Part shown: positions 46,907 through 55,784 of the stretch, piece by piece
Position numbering within the stretch: the stretch's first letter is position 1
Layout of the letters: every line of letters starts with the position of its first letter
Source: Pleionea sediminis
GTDB taxonomy: Bacteria; Pseudomonadota; Gammaproteobacteria; Enterobacterales; Kangiellaceae
NCBI RefSeq assembly: GCF_007570825.1
Contig: NZ_SUNB01000008.1
Span: 62,001 to 126,000, forward strand
DNA length: 64,000 bases
Direction of reading: 5' to 3'
Made by a program: the position numbers and the translations under genes
The notes under the pieces: model-generated
The model's input: only the letters and a program-made list of their open reading frames with translations
What the model was told of the DNA's origin: nothing
Database searches by the model: none

Positions 46907-48949
46907 ATGAAATATTATTCAAAATCCATAATTCTAATTTTGGGTATTGCACTGCTTAGTTTGGTGAGTGACACCACTGCGGCACCGGCATTAAAGGCGA
47001 AAGATTTAACGACTCACTCGCTAAATAAGAATTCTTTTGAATTACGTGCCACGCTGGTCAATCAATTGTTATTTCAAAGTCATAATTCAATTGTTAAGCC
47101 AATGTCTACGAGTTTAGATCGCCCGAGTAATTCACGAGCAATTCAAGAAAATGAGATTCATATTACTTTAAGTTGGGCAGTCATCTTAATATTAATACCA
47201 TCTCTTTTGTGTCTGTTATTGCTCTACAAAAAGATATTCCTTAAAAAGCATACCAAACAATTAAAACAACAATATGAGAAAGAGTTAGAAGAGGCGGTGA
47301 TTGATCGAACATCACGCTTATTAGAGGATAAAGAAAAGATACTCAATTTGCTGGTTGCAAAATCAAAAGAAATAGAGAATATTTCGCACGAACTTAGAAC
47401 ACCATTAACTATCATTAAAGGTCGAGCAAACCTTCATCTATCGAAAGAAAATTCAGACGATATAAACTCAACCTTTGAAGTCATTGACCATGTATCCAAA
47501 AGGCTTTCTACCGTTCTCGATGACTTCTTAGAAATCGGCCGGATAAACACAGCTGTTTCAGAGAATGTATTTAATACTTACTCGATATCCAATCTAATTA
47601 AGGACATTTGCTTTGAATTAAGTGCTTACGCCGACCTAAAAAATCAAAGCTTAATTACAAAGGTTTCAGATGATATTTTTCAAACATGCAATATCAAGCA
47701 AGTTGAAAAGATGTTGTTAAACCTTATCTCCAACGCCATTAAGTACACTCAGCAAGGCGGTCAAATCACGGTTAACTTAAGTTGTTACGATGATAAGCGA
47801 TATAAGGTTACCGTGTCAGATAACGGTCCTGGTATTGCGGAAGAAAATATTCCTTATATATTCCGGCGGTTTTACCGCTGTAAAAACCTTGCGACACATT
47901 CTGTGTCAGGTTCTGGTATAGGCTTATCTTTCGTCGATGAGGTTGTGAACTTTTACAATGGAAATATTTCGGTGGAAAGTAAACTCGAAGAAGGTTCAAT
48001 TTTCTCAGTCATCATGCCGCGAGTTGCTGGTACCAGGCAAGAAAACATTGAGATTCATGATTTTGATGCAGAACAGTTATCAATGATGATGAGCGATACG
48101 GTTCCCCAAAGTAACAACGACAAATTAGAAAAGGCACCATCCATTACATCCGATAAGGTGGTAAAGAACTCCGATAAGCCGAGTGTTCTCATCGTTGAAG
48201 ACAATAAACCAATGAGACAACTTTTAAATGATCAGCTAAAAGACCGCTTTAACGTTAGCAGTGCTTGCGATGGAAGTGAAGCTTTGCAACACACATTAAG
48301 AGAGCTCCCCGACATTGTTGTTAGTGATATTAACATGCCGTGCATGGATGGCTATACGCTGCTTGATAAAATTAAGAACAATCCGGCGACCAGTCACATT
48401 CCCGTTGTTTTAGTCACGGCCAAAAGTTCCTCTTCTGCACGCATTCTGGGCTTTCGTTATAAAGCAGATGCCTATATCAGTAAGCCCTACGACCAAGATG
48501 AATTACTGGAAATACTCAGTACCTTATTGTTCAATCGTCAGAAAAGCCAAAAACATGCATTAGAGCAATTGGAGAAAAATGATTCGGTGCAACTGACCCA
48601 GCTGGATAAAAAATCACAGTCGGCTATCGATCGCAGCATTGAATGCATTAAAAGTAATTATCACAATCCGGATTTTTCAATCAAAGATTTAGCTGCGTCT
48701 ATCTATCTGAGTGAACGTCAATTACTAAGAAAATTTCAAGACACACTGGGAATCTCACCACGTGACTATATTAACGATTACCGCCTATCAATCGCACGCC
48801 CGATGGTAATTCAAGGTCTGAAGGTAACAGAGGTAGCACTTAAAACGGGATTCAGTTCCGCAGCGTATTTTTCACGTCAATACAAAAAGAAATTTGGTGT
48901 GTCACCCAAATCCGATGCCACTAAAACTCACACGCTTAATCATAATTAA
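46907..48949 (+). CDS. Hybrid histidine kinase - receiver - AraC regulator (large-module copy)
   Basis: The 680-residue protein has a signal peptide (1-26), a short periplasmic stretch, one membrane helix (88-107), a coiled coil, HisKA (H161 in SHELRTP), HATPase (LISNAIKYT, DNGPGIA, GSGIGL), a receiver (E431-D432 pair, Asp474 in SDINMPCMDG) and an AraC HTH (about 570-670). It is a paralogue of the protein at 15459 with the same domain order and intact receiver residues. It converges on the ftsZ end of the lysis/division operon and probably senses the signal for the module. Confidence 0.93.
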   Translation: MKYYSKSIILILGIALLSLVSDTTAAPALKAKDLTTHSLNKNSFELRATLVNQLLFQSHNSIVKPMSTSLDRPSNSRAIQENEIHITLSWAVILILIPSLLCLLLLYKKIFLKKHTKQLKQQYEKELEEAVIDRTSRLLEDKEKILNLLVAKSKEIENISHELRTPLTIIKGRANLHLSKENSDDINSTFEVIDHVSKRLSTVLDDFLEIGRINTAVSENVFNTYSISNLIKDICFELSAYADLKNQSLITKVSDDIFQTCNIKQVEKMLLNLISNAIKYTQQGGQITVNLSCYDDKRYKVTVSDNGPGIAEENIPYIFRRFYRCKNLATHSVSGSGIGLSFVDEVVNFYNGNISVESKLEEGSIFSVIMPRVAGTRQENIEIHDFDAEQLSMMMSDTVPQSNNDKLEKAPSITSDKVVKNSDKPSVLIVEDNKPMRQLLNDQLKDRFNVSSACDGSEALQHTLRELPDIVVSDINMPCMDGYTLLDKIKNNPATSHIPVVLVTAKSSSSARILGFRYKADAYISKPYDQDELLEILSTLLFNRQKSQKHALEQLEKNDSVQLTQLDKKSQSAIDRSIECIKSNYHNPDFSIKDLAASIYLSERQLLRKFQDTLGISPRDYINDYRLSIARPMVIQGLKVTEVALKTGFSSAAYFSRQYKKKFGVSPKSDATKTHTLNHN

Positions 48950-49031
48950 TGAATTTCCATATCTTCTTATTCAAAAATGTCCTAGTCGAAACTACCTTAT
49001 TTAAAGGTGTCTTATTCAAAGAGACTCTTCA

Positions 49032-50198
49032 CTATAGAAAGGTATTGAGTTTCGATTTTCTTAAAAACGTAGGAACTTCATAATTTCTACCCTCAAATTC
49101 GTCATTCGACATATCACTTGCAGTTTCGCCAGAGTCTACCTCTGAAGTCAATTCGTCTTGATTTCGGCTATCTATTTGACTGGCGGACTTCTCTCTCGAT
49201 GAATGATGCAATTTGTCCCTCGACGTTTCTGATAACTCCGGCGCAGCACCTAACCCCGTAACAACTAAAGTAACTCGTATTTCTTCATGCAGCTCCGAAT
49301 TAATAACCGTCCCGACAACAATCGTCGCAGAATCGGAGGCAAACTCAGATATAGCATCGCCGACTTCAGAAAACTCTCCAAGTGATAAATCTAAACCCGC
49401 AGTAATATTTACTAGAATACCGCGCGCTTCTTTAAGATCGACTTCTTCCAATAACGGGCTCCGAATCGCTTTTTCTGCTGCCTCCATTGCGCGGTTTTCA
49501 CCTTTCGCTCGTCCAATCCCAATAACGGAGGACCCCATTTCAGCCATAACCGTTTTAACGTCTGCAAAATCAACATTAATCATGCCGGGGCAAGTGATCA
49601 GTTCAGCAATGCCTTGAACCGCACTTAACAAAACACTGTTAGCCGCTCGAAAAGCATTAACCAAACTGGTATCTTTACCCAACACTGATAAAAGTTTTTC
49701 ATTCGGTATAACAATTAATGCGTCGACTTGTTGCTCGAGAGCCTGGATACCCTCTTCTGCAATTTGCATACGCTTTCGGCCTTCAAATGGAAATGGTTTA
49801 GTGACAACTGCCACGGTTAATATTCCTAACTCCCTGGCAACCTCTGCGACAATGGGTGATGCTCCGGTTCCTGTTCCGCCGCCCATTCCAGCCGTTATAA
49901 AAACCATATCAGCACCTGTTAGTACTTCAATAATTCGATCTCTATCTTCAATCGCCGCTTGACGACCTTTCTCAGGATTAGCGCCCGAGCCTAATCCATT
50001 GGCAACCCGTCGCCCTATCTGCATTAAAGTTTTACAACTTAACGAAGATAACGCCTGTGCATCAGTATTCGCGCATATAAAATCTACGTCTTCAATGTCA
50101 TTATCAATCATATGATTAACAGCATTACCACCGCCGCCGCCAATACCGATAACTTTAATCGTTGCGTTTTGATTTAAGTGCTCATTTAACTCAAACAT
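49032..50198 (-). CDS. ftsZ: FtsZ (probable second copy in a lysis operon)
   Basis: The 388-residue tubulin homologue has the GTP-binding glycine loop GGGTGTG (106-112), [13 protein letters not shown], and the T7 synergy loop NVDFADV with N208, D210 and D213 intact, so GTPase and polymerisation should be possible. The linker (about 318-365) is acidic, and the C-terminal peptide [10 protein letters not shown] matches the FtsA/ZipA-binding tail. Positions such as [13 protein letters not shown] and [11 protein letters not shown] depart from typical gammaproteobacterial FtsZ. It is the last gene of the operon, without lpxC or ftsQ. I infer a paralogue. Confidence 0.9.
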   Translation of the reverse strand: MFELNEHLNQNATIKVIGIGGGGGNAVNHMIDNDIEDVDFICANTDAQALSSLSCKTLMQIGRRVANGLGSGANPEKGRQAAIEDRDRIIEVLTGADMVFITAGMGGGTGTGASPIVAEVARELGILTVAVVTKPFPFEGRKRMQIAEEGIQALEQQVDALIVIPNEKLLSVLGKDTSLVNAFRAANSVLLSAVQGIAELITCPGMINVDFADVKTVMAEMGSSVIGIGRAKGENRAMEAAEKAIRSPLLEEVDLKEARGILVNITAGLDLSLGEFSEVGDAISEFASDSATIVVGTVINSELHEEIRVTLVVTGLGAAPELSETSRDKLHHSSREKSASQIDSRNQDELTSEVDSGETASDMSNDEFEGRNYEVPTFLRKSKLNTFL

Positions 50199-50225
50199 TA
50201 TTCAAACTCCTCAAAGCAAGAAATA

Positions 50226-51473
50226 TTACCGTTTAACCAGTTGCTCTCTTGTTCGCTCCATTAATTTTAATAGGTGACTAACCCAGCGATTCTTTTTCTC
50301 GAAGCTGGGCGGTTTAAAAGTAAAATCATGTAATGATGTATATTGATCGTTTGCGTACTTTATAAGTGACGTCGCATTCAGTAAGGAATGATTGTTGATT
50401 TCTACTATCGAAGAAACTCCTAGGGGCCTTCCTATTCTTACTGGATATTTCCATCGATGCTCAGCTAAAATATCAATGTCATTTATCGCGCTGCTTCCTC
50501 CTGTTAACACAAACCCTTGAAAGAAAGATGATTTATCAATGTGATTTAAAGCAATACTTTCACTGATCCAATCGAACAGCTCGAGTAAACGAAATCCCAT
50601 AATGTGCAAAATCAGTTCATCCTTTTTAAAGGGCGAGCTACTTTCCTTGTCAGTTTTCAGATGACTGATAAATTTTTCCACATCAAACTGAAATGACTGT
50701 TTAATATTTTCTGCCTCTGAAATGGGTACCTGACATATCATAGCGATATCACGAGTAATCGAGTGACCCGCAATAGGTAATGTGATTTTCTTTTCCATTC
50801 GACCATGACAAAACATCACAATATTGGTTGTATCGCTGCCAATATCAATCAAACAAACGCCCAACTCTCTTTCTTGTTGAGTTAAAATACTGTAAGCAAC
50901 GGCAAGTTGAGTATGAATAAATTGGTCGATACTACGTTCATTTCGACTCATACAATAGGTAAGATCTCGACATATTCGTTCACTACAATTAATAATATCG
51001 ATGTAAGTTGTTAAGCGTGCACCTTGCAAGCCCAACGGCGAGCTTTTGCAAAACTGACTATCAATAAAATAATAATCAGCCAAAGCATGCAAAGTCCTGT
51101 AGTCATAAGAAAATACGGTTTTTATTGCGGTTTCAGCAGCATTAAGTACATCCAAATGCTCAACTTGTTGCGAAGGTATACTAGTAACACCCACCGAATG
51201 TAACAAACTGACATGTTGATTATCCACACCCATATAAACTGAAAAGACTTCACAGTGAGTCATCAATTCGATGTTTTCAATCGCTCTTTGCAACGAATAA
51301 ACGAGAGACTCAACGTCCACAATTTGCCCTCGCTTAATTCCTTTCGATGGAACCTCATTTGCGCCAATTATTTTCAATTGACCGTCTTCACTAGTACTGC
51401 CAATGACAACGGCTACTTTTGAAGCTCCTACTTCAACGCCAACAAGTAGTCTCTCTTGTGTTTGCTTTGTCAT
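50226..51473 (-). CDS. ftsA: Divergent FtsA (probable second copy)
   Basis: The ATG at 51473 aligns with the E. coli FtsA start (MTKQTQERLLVGVEVGASKVA). An ATG eight codons upstream (51497) is also possible. The protein of about 415 residues keeps the actin-fold core and the SHS2-type insert. It is strongly diverged: the phosphate-2 motif reads DIGSDTTN where DIGGGT is usual. A C-terminal amphipathic membrane helix is present (NRWVSHLLKLMERTREQL). It should tether FtsZ to the membrane. It sits 27 bp upstream of ftsZ and 44 bp after the amidase. Confidence 0.88.
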   Translation of the reverse strand: MTKQTQERLLVGVEVGASKVAVVIGSTSEDGQLKIIGANEVPSKGIKRGQIVDVESLVYSLQRAIENIELMTHCEVFSVYMGVDNQHVSLLHSVGVTSIPSQQVEHLDVLNAAETAIKTVFSYDYRTLHALADYYFIDSQFCKSSPLGLQGARLTTYIDIINCSERICRDLTYCMSRNERSIDQFIHTQLAVAYSILTQQERELGVCLIDIGSDTTNIVMFCHGRMEKKITLPIAGHSITRDIAMICQVPISEAENIKQSFQFDVEKFISHLKTDKESSSPFKKDELILHIMGFRLLELFDWISESIALNHIDKSSFFQGFVLTGGSSAINDIDILAEHRWKYPVRIGRPLGVSSIVEINNHSLLNATSLIKYANDQYTSLHDFTFKPPSFEKKNRWVSHLLKLMERTREQLVKR

Positions 51474-51517
51474 AGGATTACCTTGCTCATCAACCATTTT
51501 ATTTCCAGACTCGCAAA

Positions 51518-52324
51518 CTATTTATCCAAAAGTTTTACGAACTCTTTCTTTACCCAGCCGGTCTCTTCGACAAAAACTTTATACCAATCGTTACTCTCCT
51601 CGAGAATCCAGACTCGTTTACCACGTTTAAGTGGGCCCTTTCGCGGAACTCCTCGAATCGAACTACGAATATTCAACTGTTGTGCAATAACTTCACCCAA
51701 TTGAATATCGGATTTTTCAGTTTCATTAAGCAGTCCATCTCGATCAATATCCATAAGCTGACGTCGCATGTCTTCGAGCGGAAACGCAGGACCGGGATCA
51801 ACCTTTCGTCCAGGTGAAATTTCTTCATGACCAACCAACATATTGATCGGATAATGACGTTTCAAAACTAGGATGAGCTCTTTCAATGCTTGAATTTGCG
51901 GAATCGAATAGGAACACCAATACTCTTGCGAATTCTTAGTTTCGACTTTAACTACACGACTTGCAGGATAAGTTTTACCGAACCACGCCTGATATTCATC
52001 ACCAACTCTGACCAACTTTCCTGGATTAACCAACTCGATTCCAATGGAGAAATTATTAAAGTTGCTTTTTCCTTTATATTTACTTTTGCCCGCATGCCAA
52101 GCTACTTGGTTAAAAGGAACTAATTGAGCCATTTCTCCTTCTTCACCAACAACAACATGAGCGGATGCTCGAGCTTGTTTGTCACATAACCAGTTAACGG
52201 TACCAGCGAGTGAATCATTGCCAGAGTAATGAATAACAATTGCACTGGGTAATGATTCCATAACCTCCCCGACATTAATCGATTCGTGAAACGGAATGTC
52301 TTTTAATCGGTGAGAAGCTATCAT
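51518..52324 (-). CDS. N-acetylmuramoyl-L-alanine amidase with EF-hand loop and SH3b (endolysin-like)
   Basis: The 268-residue protein is an AmpD/Amidase_2 zinc enzyme. H32 (IVIHYSG), H166 and D176 (GHEEISPGRKVDPGP) bind zinc, and E97 is in GIELVN. A canonical 12-residue EF-hand loop (DIDRDGLLNETE, 192-203) follows, then an SH3b wall-binding domain (216-268). It cuts the stem peptide from murein. No signal peptide is seen, so it would need the holin encoded just upstream; their genes overlap by 4 bp (ATGA). The SH3b part is shared with the protein at 17382-17705. Confidence 0.9.
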   Translation of the reverse strand: MIASHRLKDIPFHESINVGEVMESLPSAIVIHYSGNDSLAGTVNWLCDKQARASAHVVVGEEGEMAQLVPFNQVAWHAGKSKYKGKSNFNNFSIGIELVNPGKLVRVGDEYQAWFGKTYPASRVVKVETKNSQEYWCSYSIPQIQALKELILVLKRHYPINMLVGHEEISPGRKVDPGPAFPLEDMRRQLMDIDRDGLLNETEKSDIQLGEVIAQQLNIRSSIRGVPRKGPLKRGKRVWILEESNDWYKVFVEETGWVKKEFVKLLDK

Positions 52325-52803
52325 CCAACAACTCCAGAATTTTTTTGACCTGTAATTAATCGTGTAATTTTATTAGATGCACCAATTTTTTCTGCTGAAC
52401 GCCCAATACTCCAGGTCGCAACAATTCCAGACCAGCCAGCCCAAAACTCCCACGGTAAATCTGGTAACGGTGTAGCATCCATAGATGTAATTCGAGCCAA
52501 AATAGGAAAAATCATATAATTAATTGCGATCATTAATAAACCAAAATAGACCAACATTGGGCGAGCTCGCTTGGTAAACTTGTCATCTTGATTAAGCTCT
52601 GAAGTGAGTATCTCTTGCTTTGCCTGTTGCTCGGAGCGAAGTGTTTGCTCGATCTCTGATTCACGTTTATGCACCAAACTCGCCATACGAAGTTTAAAAG
52701 CATCTCGCTCTTCGTCCGTAGTAATGAATTGATCTGCGACTCGGGTAATACTCGTAATCAGAGAATCTGTTCCCGAACCAAATATATCCGTCAAAAAGCT
52801 CAT
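52321..52803 (-). CDS. Holin of the GTA/3TM family
   Basis: The 160-residue protein resembles the GTA_holin_3TM family (PF11351). A charged helical N-terminal half (DEERDAFKLRMASLVHKRES) is followed by KRARPMLVYFGLLMIAINYM and a second membrane helix (LPWEFWAGWSGIVATWSIG), with a basic tail. Holins pierce the inner membrane so that an endolysin can reach the wall. AGGAGG precedes the ATG. The gene overlaps the amidase gene, giving the usual holin-endolysin pair. Confidence 0.82.
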   Translation of the reverse strand: MSFLTDIFGSGTDSLITSITRVADQFITTDEERDAFKLRMASLVHKRESEIEQTLRSEQQAKQEILTSELNQDDKFTKRARPMLVYFGLLMIAINYMIFPILARITSMDATPLPDLPWEFWAGWSGIVATWSIGRSAEKIGASNKITRLITGQKNSGVVG

Positions 52804-52936
52804 ATTAGAAACCTCCTAGTATCAATACACTAGCCCATTTAATGCTCGCTATTTCAAGCAATAGAAACTAGAGAATGACTTTATTTGAAATTAGATATTG
52901 AGAATATTACTTCTTATAACTTTTGCCTGACTATCG

Positions 52937-54136
52937 TCATAAGTTATCGATGAAGGCTTTAATTTGTGAGAACCACTCATTTCTATTTAAAAAAGCGAGT
53001 ACAACAACGGATAACACTAGCTTTGAGACAATAAAGGCTTTTTTATGCAGTAATAATTTCTTAAACCAAGGATAATTCTTTTCTTTGTATCGGTGTTTAA
53101 TATAGCCACTATAAAACTCAAATTGTCGACCAACTTTTTTTTGATCAGTAATAACTTCACCTGATAAACTGTCAATTCGCGAAACTTCTTCACAATATCG
53201 GCGCCATAGATAGTTTGCATCCACTCCCTTATAAAAGGATTTTATTAATCCGCAGACAAGATTTTCAAACTGAGATTGTTTTTTCCCTTTTTTAGAGTAA
53301 ATCCACCGTAATTTACCAAAATGGAGCTGTTTTCGGTCGTCTTGATGTTTTGACTTAGAATAGAATTGACGTAGCAACATTAACTTATCTTTATAGCTTA
53401 ATCGATTTCTCACTAAACTCGATTCAATCAGTGCATGATAAGGAGCAAAATACGTCCCAAACAAATAAGCAATCTGAAATACGATTTCAGTAACGGGCTC
53501 TCGATTTATCGTATGTTGGCTAATACAAAGTTCAATTTTTAGATACTTCGGCCACCCGGAATCCAATAGCTTCATTAAGTCATCAAATCGTTGCAGATCA
53601 CCAACTTCAATAAAAGAAGGTTTACTTTGCGTCTTCGCACTTAAGTAAACTTTAAGTTCATTTGAGTCGCTCGGCGTATCGACGACTCTTATTCGTATAG
53701 GCTGATAGCTTAGATCAGTCAGCCAACCTAGTTCATGATTCGTTCTCAATACTTGTATGAACTGCTTAACTATTTTTTTAACTTTTTGATCAGCCGTATC
53801 TTTATAATAAGAGCTCAGTTTTCGTTCATCACTCTGAATAGTCCGCGTCTGTTTTTGTTCATCGCAATGCTTTAAATTTCTAATATTTTCTTTGGAGTAA
53901 ACACTCTGACTCGATGGTTTCGGTTGAGACTTCTGCGACGTTACAACGTGACTAATATCTTGATTACTATCAAAAAGATTCTCAGATTGTCCAGGACACT
54001 CTCGCTCGCTCGCTCCCCAGTTCACATTCTTAAATAAGGTATCTGGGACATGCCAGTTTTTTAGTTTGATAGATGGTAGAATATAGTCGCTAGATTCGTC
54101 ATCAATGTTCAATTCTTTTTGGTTATTTTCCTTCAT
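52937..54136 (-). CDS. Unknown tail-anchored protein of the lysis/division operon
   Basis: The 399-residue protein has a low-complexity, polar N-terminal 120 residues, a folded middle (about 120-355; VKKIVKQFIQVLRTNHELGW, LKVYLSAKTQ, TEIVFQIAYLFGTYFAPYH) and one C-terminal membrane helix (about 370-387). I recognise no family. The C-tail anchor and the place in the operon suggest a membrane-associated partner of the holin or of FtsA/FtsZ. It lies 134 bp before the holin gene and has a weak ribosome site. Confidence 0.65.
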   Translation of the reverse strand: MKENNQKELNIDDESSDYILPSIKLKNWHVPDTLFKNVNWGASERECPGQSENLFDSNQDISHVVTSQKSQPKPSSQSVYSKENIRNLKHCDEQKQTRTIQSDERKLSSYYKDTADQKVKKIVKQFIQVLRTNHELGWLTDLSYQPIRIRVVDTPSDSNELKVYLSAKTQSKPSFIEVGDLQRFDDLMKLLDSGWPKYLKIELCISQHTINREPVTEIVFQIAYLFGTYFAPYHALIESSLVRNRLSYKDKLMLLRQFYSKSKHQDDRKQLHFGKLRWIYSKKGKKQSQFENLVCGLIKSFYKGVDANYLWRRYCEEVSRIDSLSGEVITDQKKVGRQFEFYSGYIKHRYKEKNYPWFKKLLLHKKAFIVSKLVLSVVVLAFLNRNEWFSQIKAFIDNL

Positions 54137-54399
54137 GACTGAATAATCGCTTTTCTATTTGAATTAATATTCTTTGGAATATATCTATTGTAAATCGATA
54201 GAAATATTGGATGTAACATCTTTCTGTAACGAGTCTTTTTCTAAGAGACTCAATTTCTAAATCAAGATGTGCCAAAGGTTATTAATCAATGAGTTTATGG
54301 AATAGCCCTATATGCCAGGATTACTTTTCCTAAAGTTTTTGCGAGGACTAATTCAAAGGCAAAATAATGTTTTACTCGTAATTATAGATTGCTTTCTTG

Positions 54400-54849
54400 T
54401 TAAGTATTTGATCCGGGAAGATGCTTTGCAAATTCAACACTCGTTTCTTTTTCTAACTCATTTTTACCAATCAACGATTCTTTATTGGTGGACTGCCCAA
54501 TATTCCTATCTAAAGCATCTTTAACTTTTGGAGTATTGAATGGAAAATCTTGAATTTCAGAGTCACTATGCGTTGTTGTGTAAGCTTGTTGTAACTGCTC
54601 ATTGATCTTTCCTACGAGTTCATAGACAACTTTGAAGGGTAATTCAACTATTGAATTAAGGGTTATCTCAGCTTGCATGATGTTCAGCTCAATTTCGACT
54701 TTCTCACTCTCTTTAAGCTGACTCACTTTTTCTTTTATATTGTCGATTGCATGAAATACATCTTTATAGATATGTTCAGAAAGACTATCGACAATGATTT
54801 TCGCTTCGTTTGCATTAACTTTTGCTGTAATTAATTTATTAATTGACAT
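54400..54849 (-). CDS. Unknown helical protein, first gene of the lysis/division operon
   Basis: The 149-residue protein has a GAGG ribosome site, a helical first two thirds (SLSEHIYKDVFHAIDNIKEK, KVEIELNIMQAEITLNSIV) and a polar, probably disordered tail. No membrane segment, cysteine or known motif. It begins 43 bp downstream (minus strand) of the strong terminator at 54892-54917, so its expression should depend on read-through or on another promoter. It is 263 bp before the 399-residue gene. Confidence 0.65.
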   Translation of the reverse strand: MSINKLITAKVNANEAKIIVDSLSEHIYKDVFHAIDNIKEKVSQLKESEKVEIELNIMQAEITLNSIVELPFKVVYELVGKINEQLQQAYTTTHSDSEIQDFPFNTPKVKDALDRNIGQSTNKESLIGKNELEKETSVEFAKHLPGSNT

Positions 54850-54891
54850 GGGATGACCTCATTTTTTTATTAATTGGAGTATTAAAGAAAT

Positions 54892-54917
54892 AAAAAAGCC
54901 GGCAAACTGCCGGCTTT
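54892..54917 (-). terminator. Intrinsic terminator in the leader of the lysis/division operon
   Basis: TGCCGGCTTT (54908-54917) and AAAGCCGGCA (54895-54904) form a GC-rich 10-bp stem with a 3-nt loop. On the minus strand it is followed by a T run. On the plus strand no T run follows, so it works only toward the operon. It should stop leader transcripts 43 bp before the first gene unless antitermination occurs. Confidence 0.85.
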
Positions 54918-55006
54918 GGGAAGCGAATAATGGTTGGTAAATTAGAATATTATTCACATGGTACTGTCGAACTATCTGTCCAACCTTTGCTTAGAATGTC
55001 TTTCTC

Positions 55007-55029
55007 TTGATATAAGTTGAATATATCAA
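55007..55029. promoter_or_regulatory. Inverted repeat in the operon leader
   Basis: TTGATATA (55007-55014) and TATATCAA (55022-55029) are perfect arms of a 23-bp dyad with a 7-bp spacer. It may be an operator (for example for the AraC-type kinase regulator or another dimer). It lies within the predicted leader, about 90 bp before the terminator. Confidence 0.45.
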
Positions 55030-55217
55030 ATCAATAATCACCTTAAAAACTATTGTACTTTTCTGGCCAGTTAACATCATAAGAAGACATAAGCTATGTC
55101 TTATATTCAGAAAGCACCTATATACGATATTTTCACTGGAAAGAGATTGCTTTTTAATTGCTTGATTTACGTGAGAGTAATGCTATGGGTAGTGGGTACT
55201 ACTCCAAGAATAGAAAT

Positions 55218-55246
55218 ATTTAAACTAATTTTGTTTCACTTGTCAA
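55218..55246 (-). promoter_or_regulatory. PR'-like minus-strand promoter of the lysis/division operon
   Basis: On the minus strand TTGACA (55246-55241), a 17-bp spacer and TTAAAT (55223-55218) form a promoter whose spacer begins with AGTGAAACA. Aligned with the promoter at 17796-17824, 23 of 30 bases agree, including TTGACA and TGAAACA. The shared spacer block is where lambda Q binds at PR', so it is a candidate Q-binding element (inference). Confidence 0.6.
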
Positions 55247-55784
55247 ACAGATATTTTAAAAATATAAAAATCAGTGAAACCAACTTCTGGCGATAAACCA
55301 ATTTTCTTTTAAGAATAGTTCAAAAGTTGGATAAGCATTAGCATCAGATACCACAAAATAATTGAGGTTCAATAATTAACATCGAAAAGTCGTAAGCTCC
55401 AGGAGTTCATCAATAGCATATAATGTTTGAATGTTTTATGCGCACACTTATATCTAAGCCCAGAATTCCAAGTGATACTAAGTCGAAGCGCTACACATCA
55501 CGTTTCCTCAAATGCCGACACAACCTTTTAAATAGCCACTCGATAGGTCTCTTGGTGTAAAGCTAATCGAGTTCATTAGATAACAACTTCTACCTTTAAC
55601 GCTGTCTTCTTTAGGCACATCTCTATTAGCCAAACGCTCTGAACTACGGATATTTGTATTTAACAGACAAATACATGCACAGAAAAGACAGCCCTTTAAA
55701 CCTTTGTTTTAACTCATATTTATTTCTGTAGACTGCAGATAATCAAGAACATTAAACGTGAAATAAGCGGTAGAGGACTTTTAT

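Larger units (their letters stand above)
54892..55211 (-). ncRNA. Putative short leader RNA of the lysis/division operon
   Basis: If the promoter at 55218-55246 fires near 55211 and the terminator at 54892 works, a transcript of about 320 nt with no good reading frame would be made. This parallels the lambda 6S RNA made between PR' and tR' in the absence of Q. It is an inference from the two flanking signals. Confidence 0.35.
54850..55784. other. Control region between the lysis/division operon and the Q-like gene
   Basis: About 935 bp holding, on the minus strand, a promoter (55218-55246), an inverted repeat (55007-55029) and a strong terminator (54892-54917) before the operon. The plus strand leads into the Q-like gene. 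A 66-codon plus-strand frame at 55096-55296 has no ribosome site and lies over the control elements, so it was not accepted. Confidence 0.6.

Noticed and set aside
55096-55296. 66-codon plus-strand frame between the lysis/division operon and the Q-like gene
   Set aside because: No ribosome site, and it covers the minus-strand promoter, which is conserved with the 17.8-kb locus.
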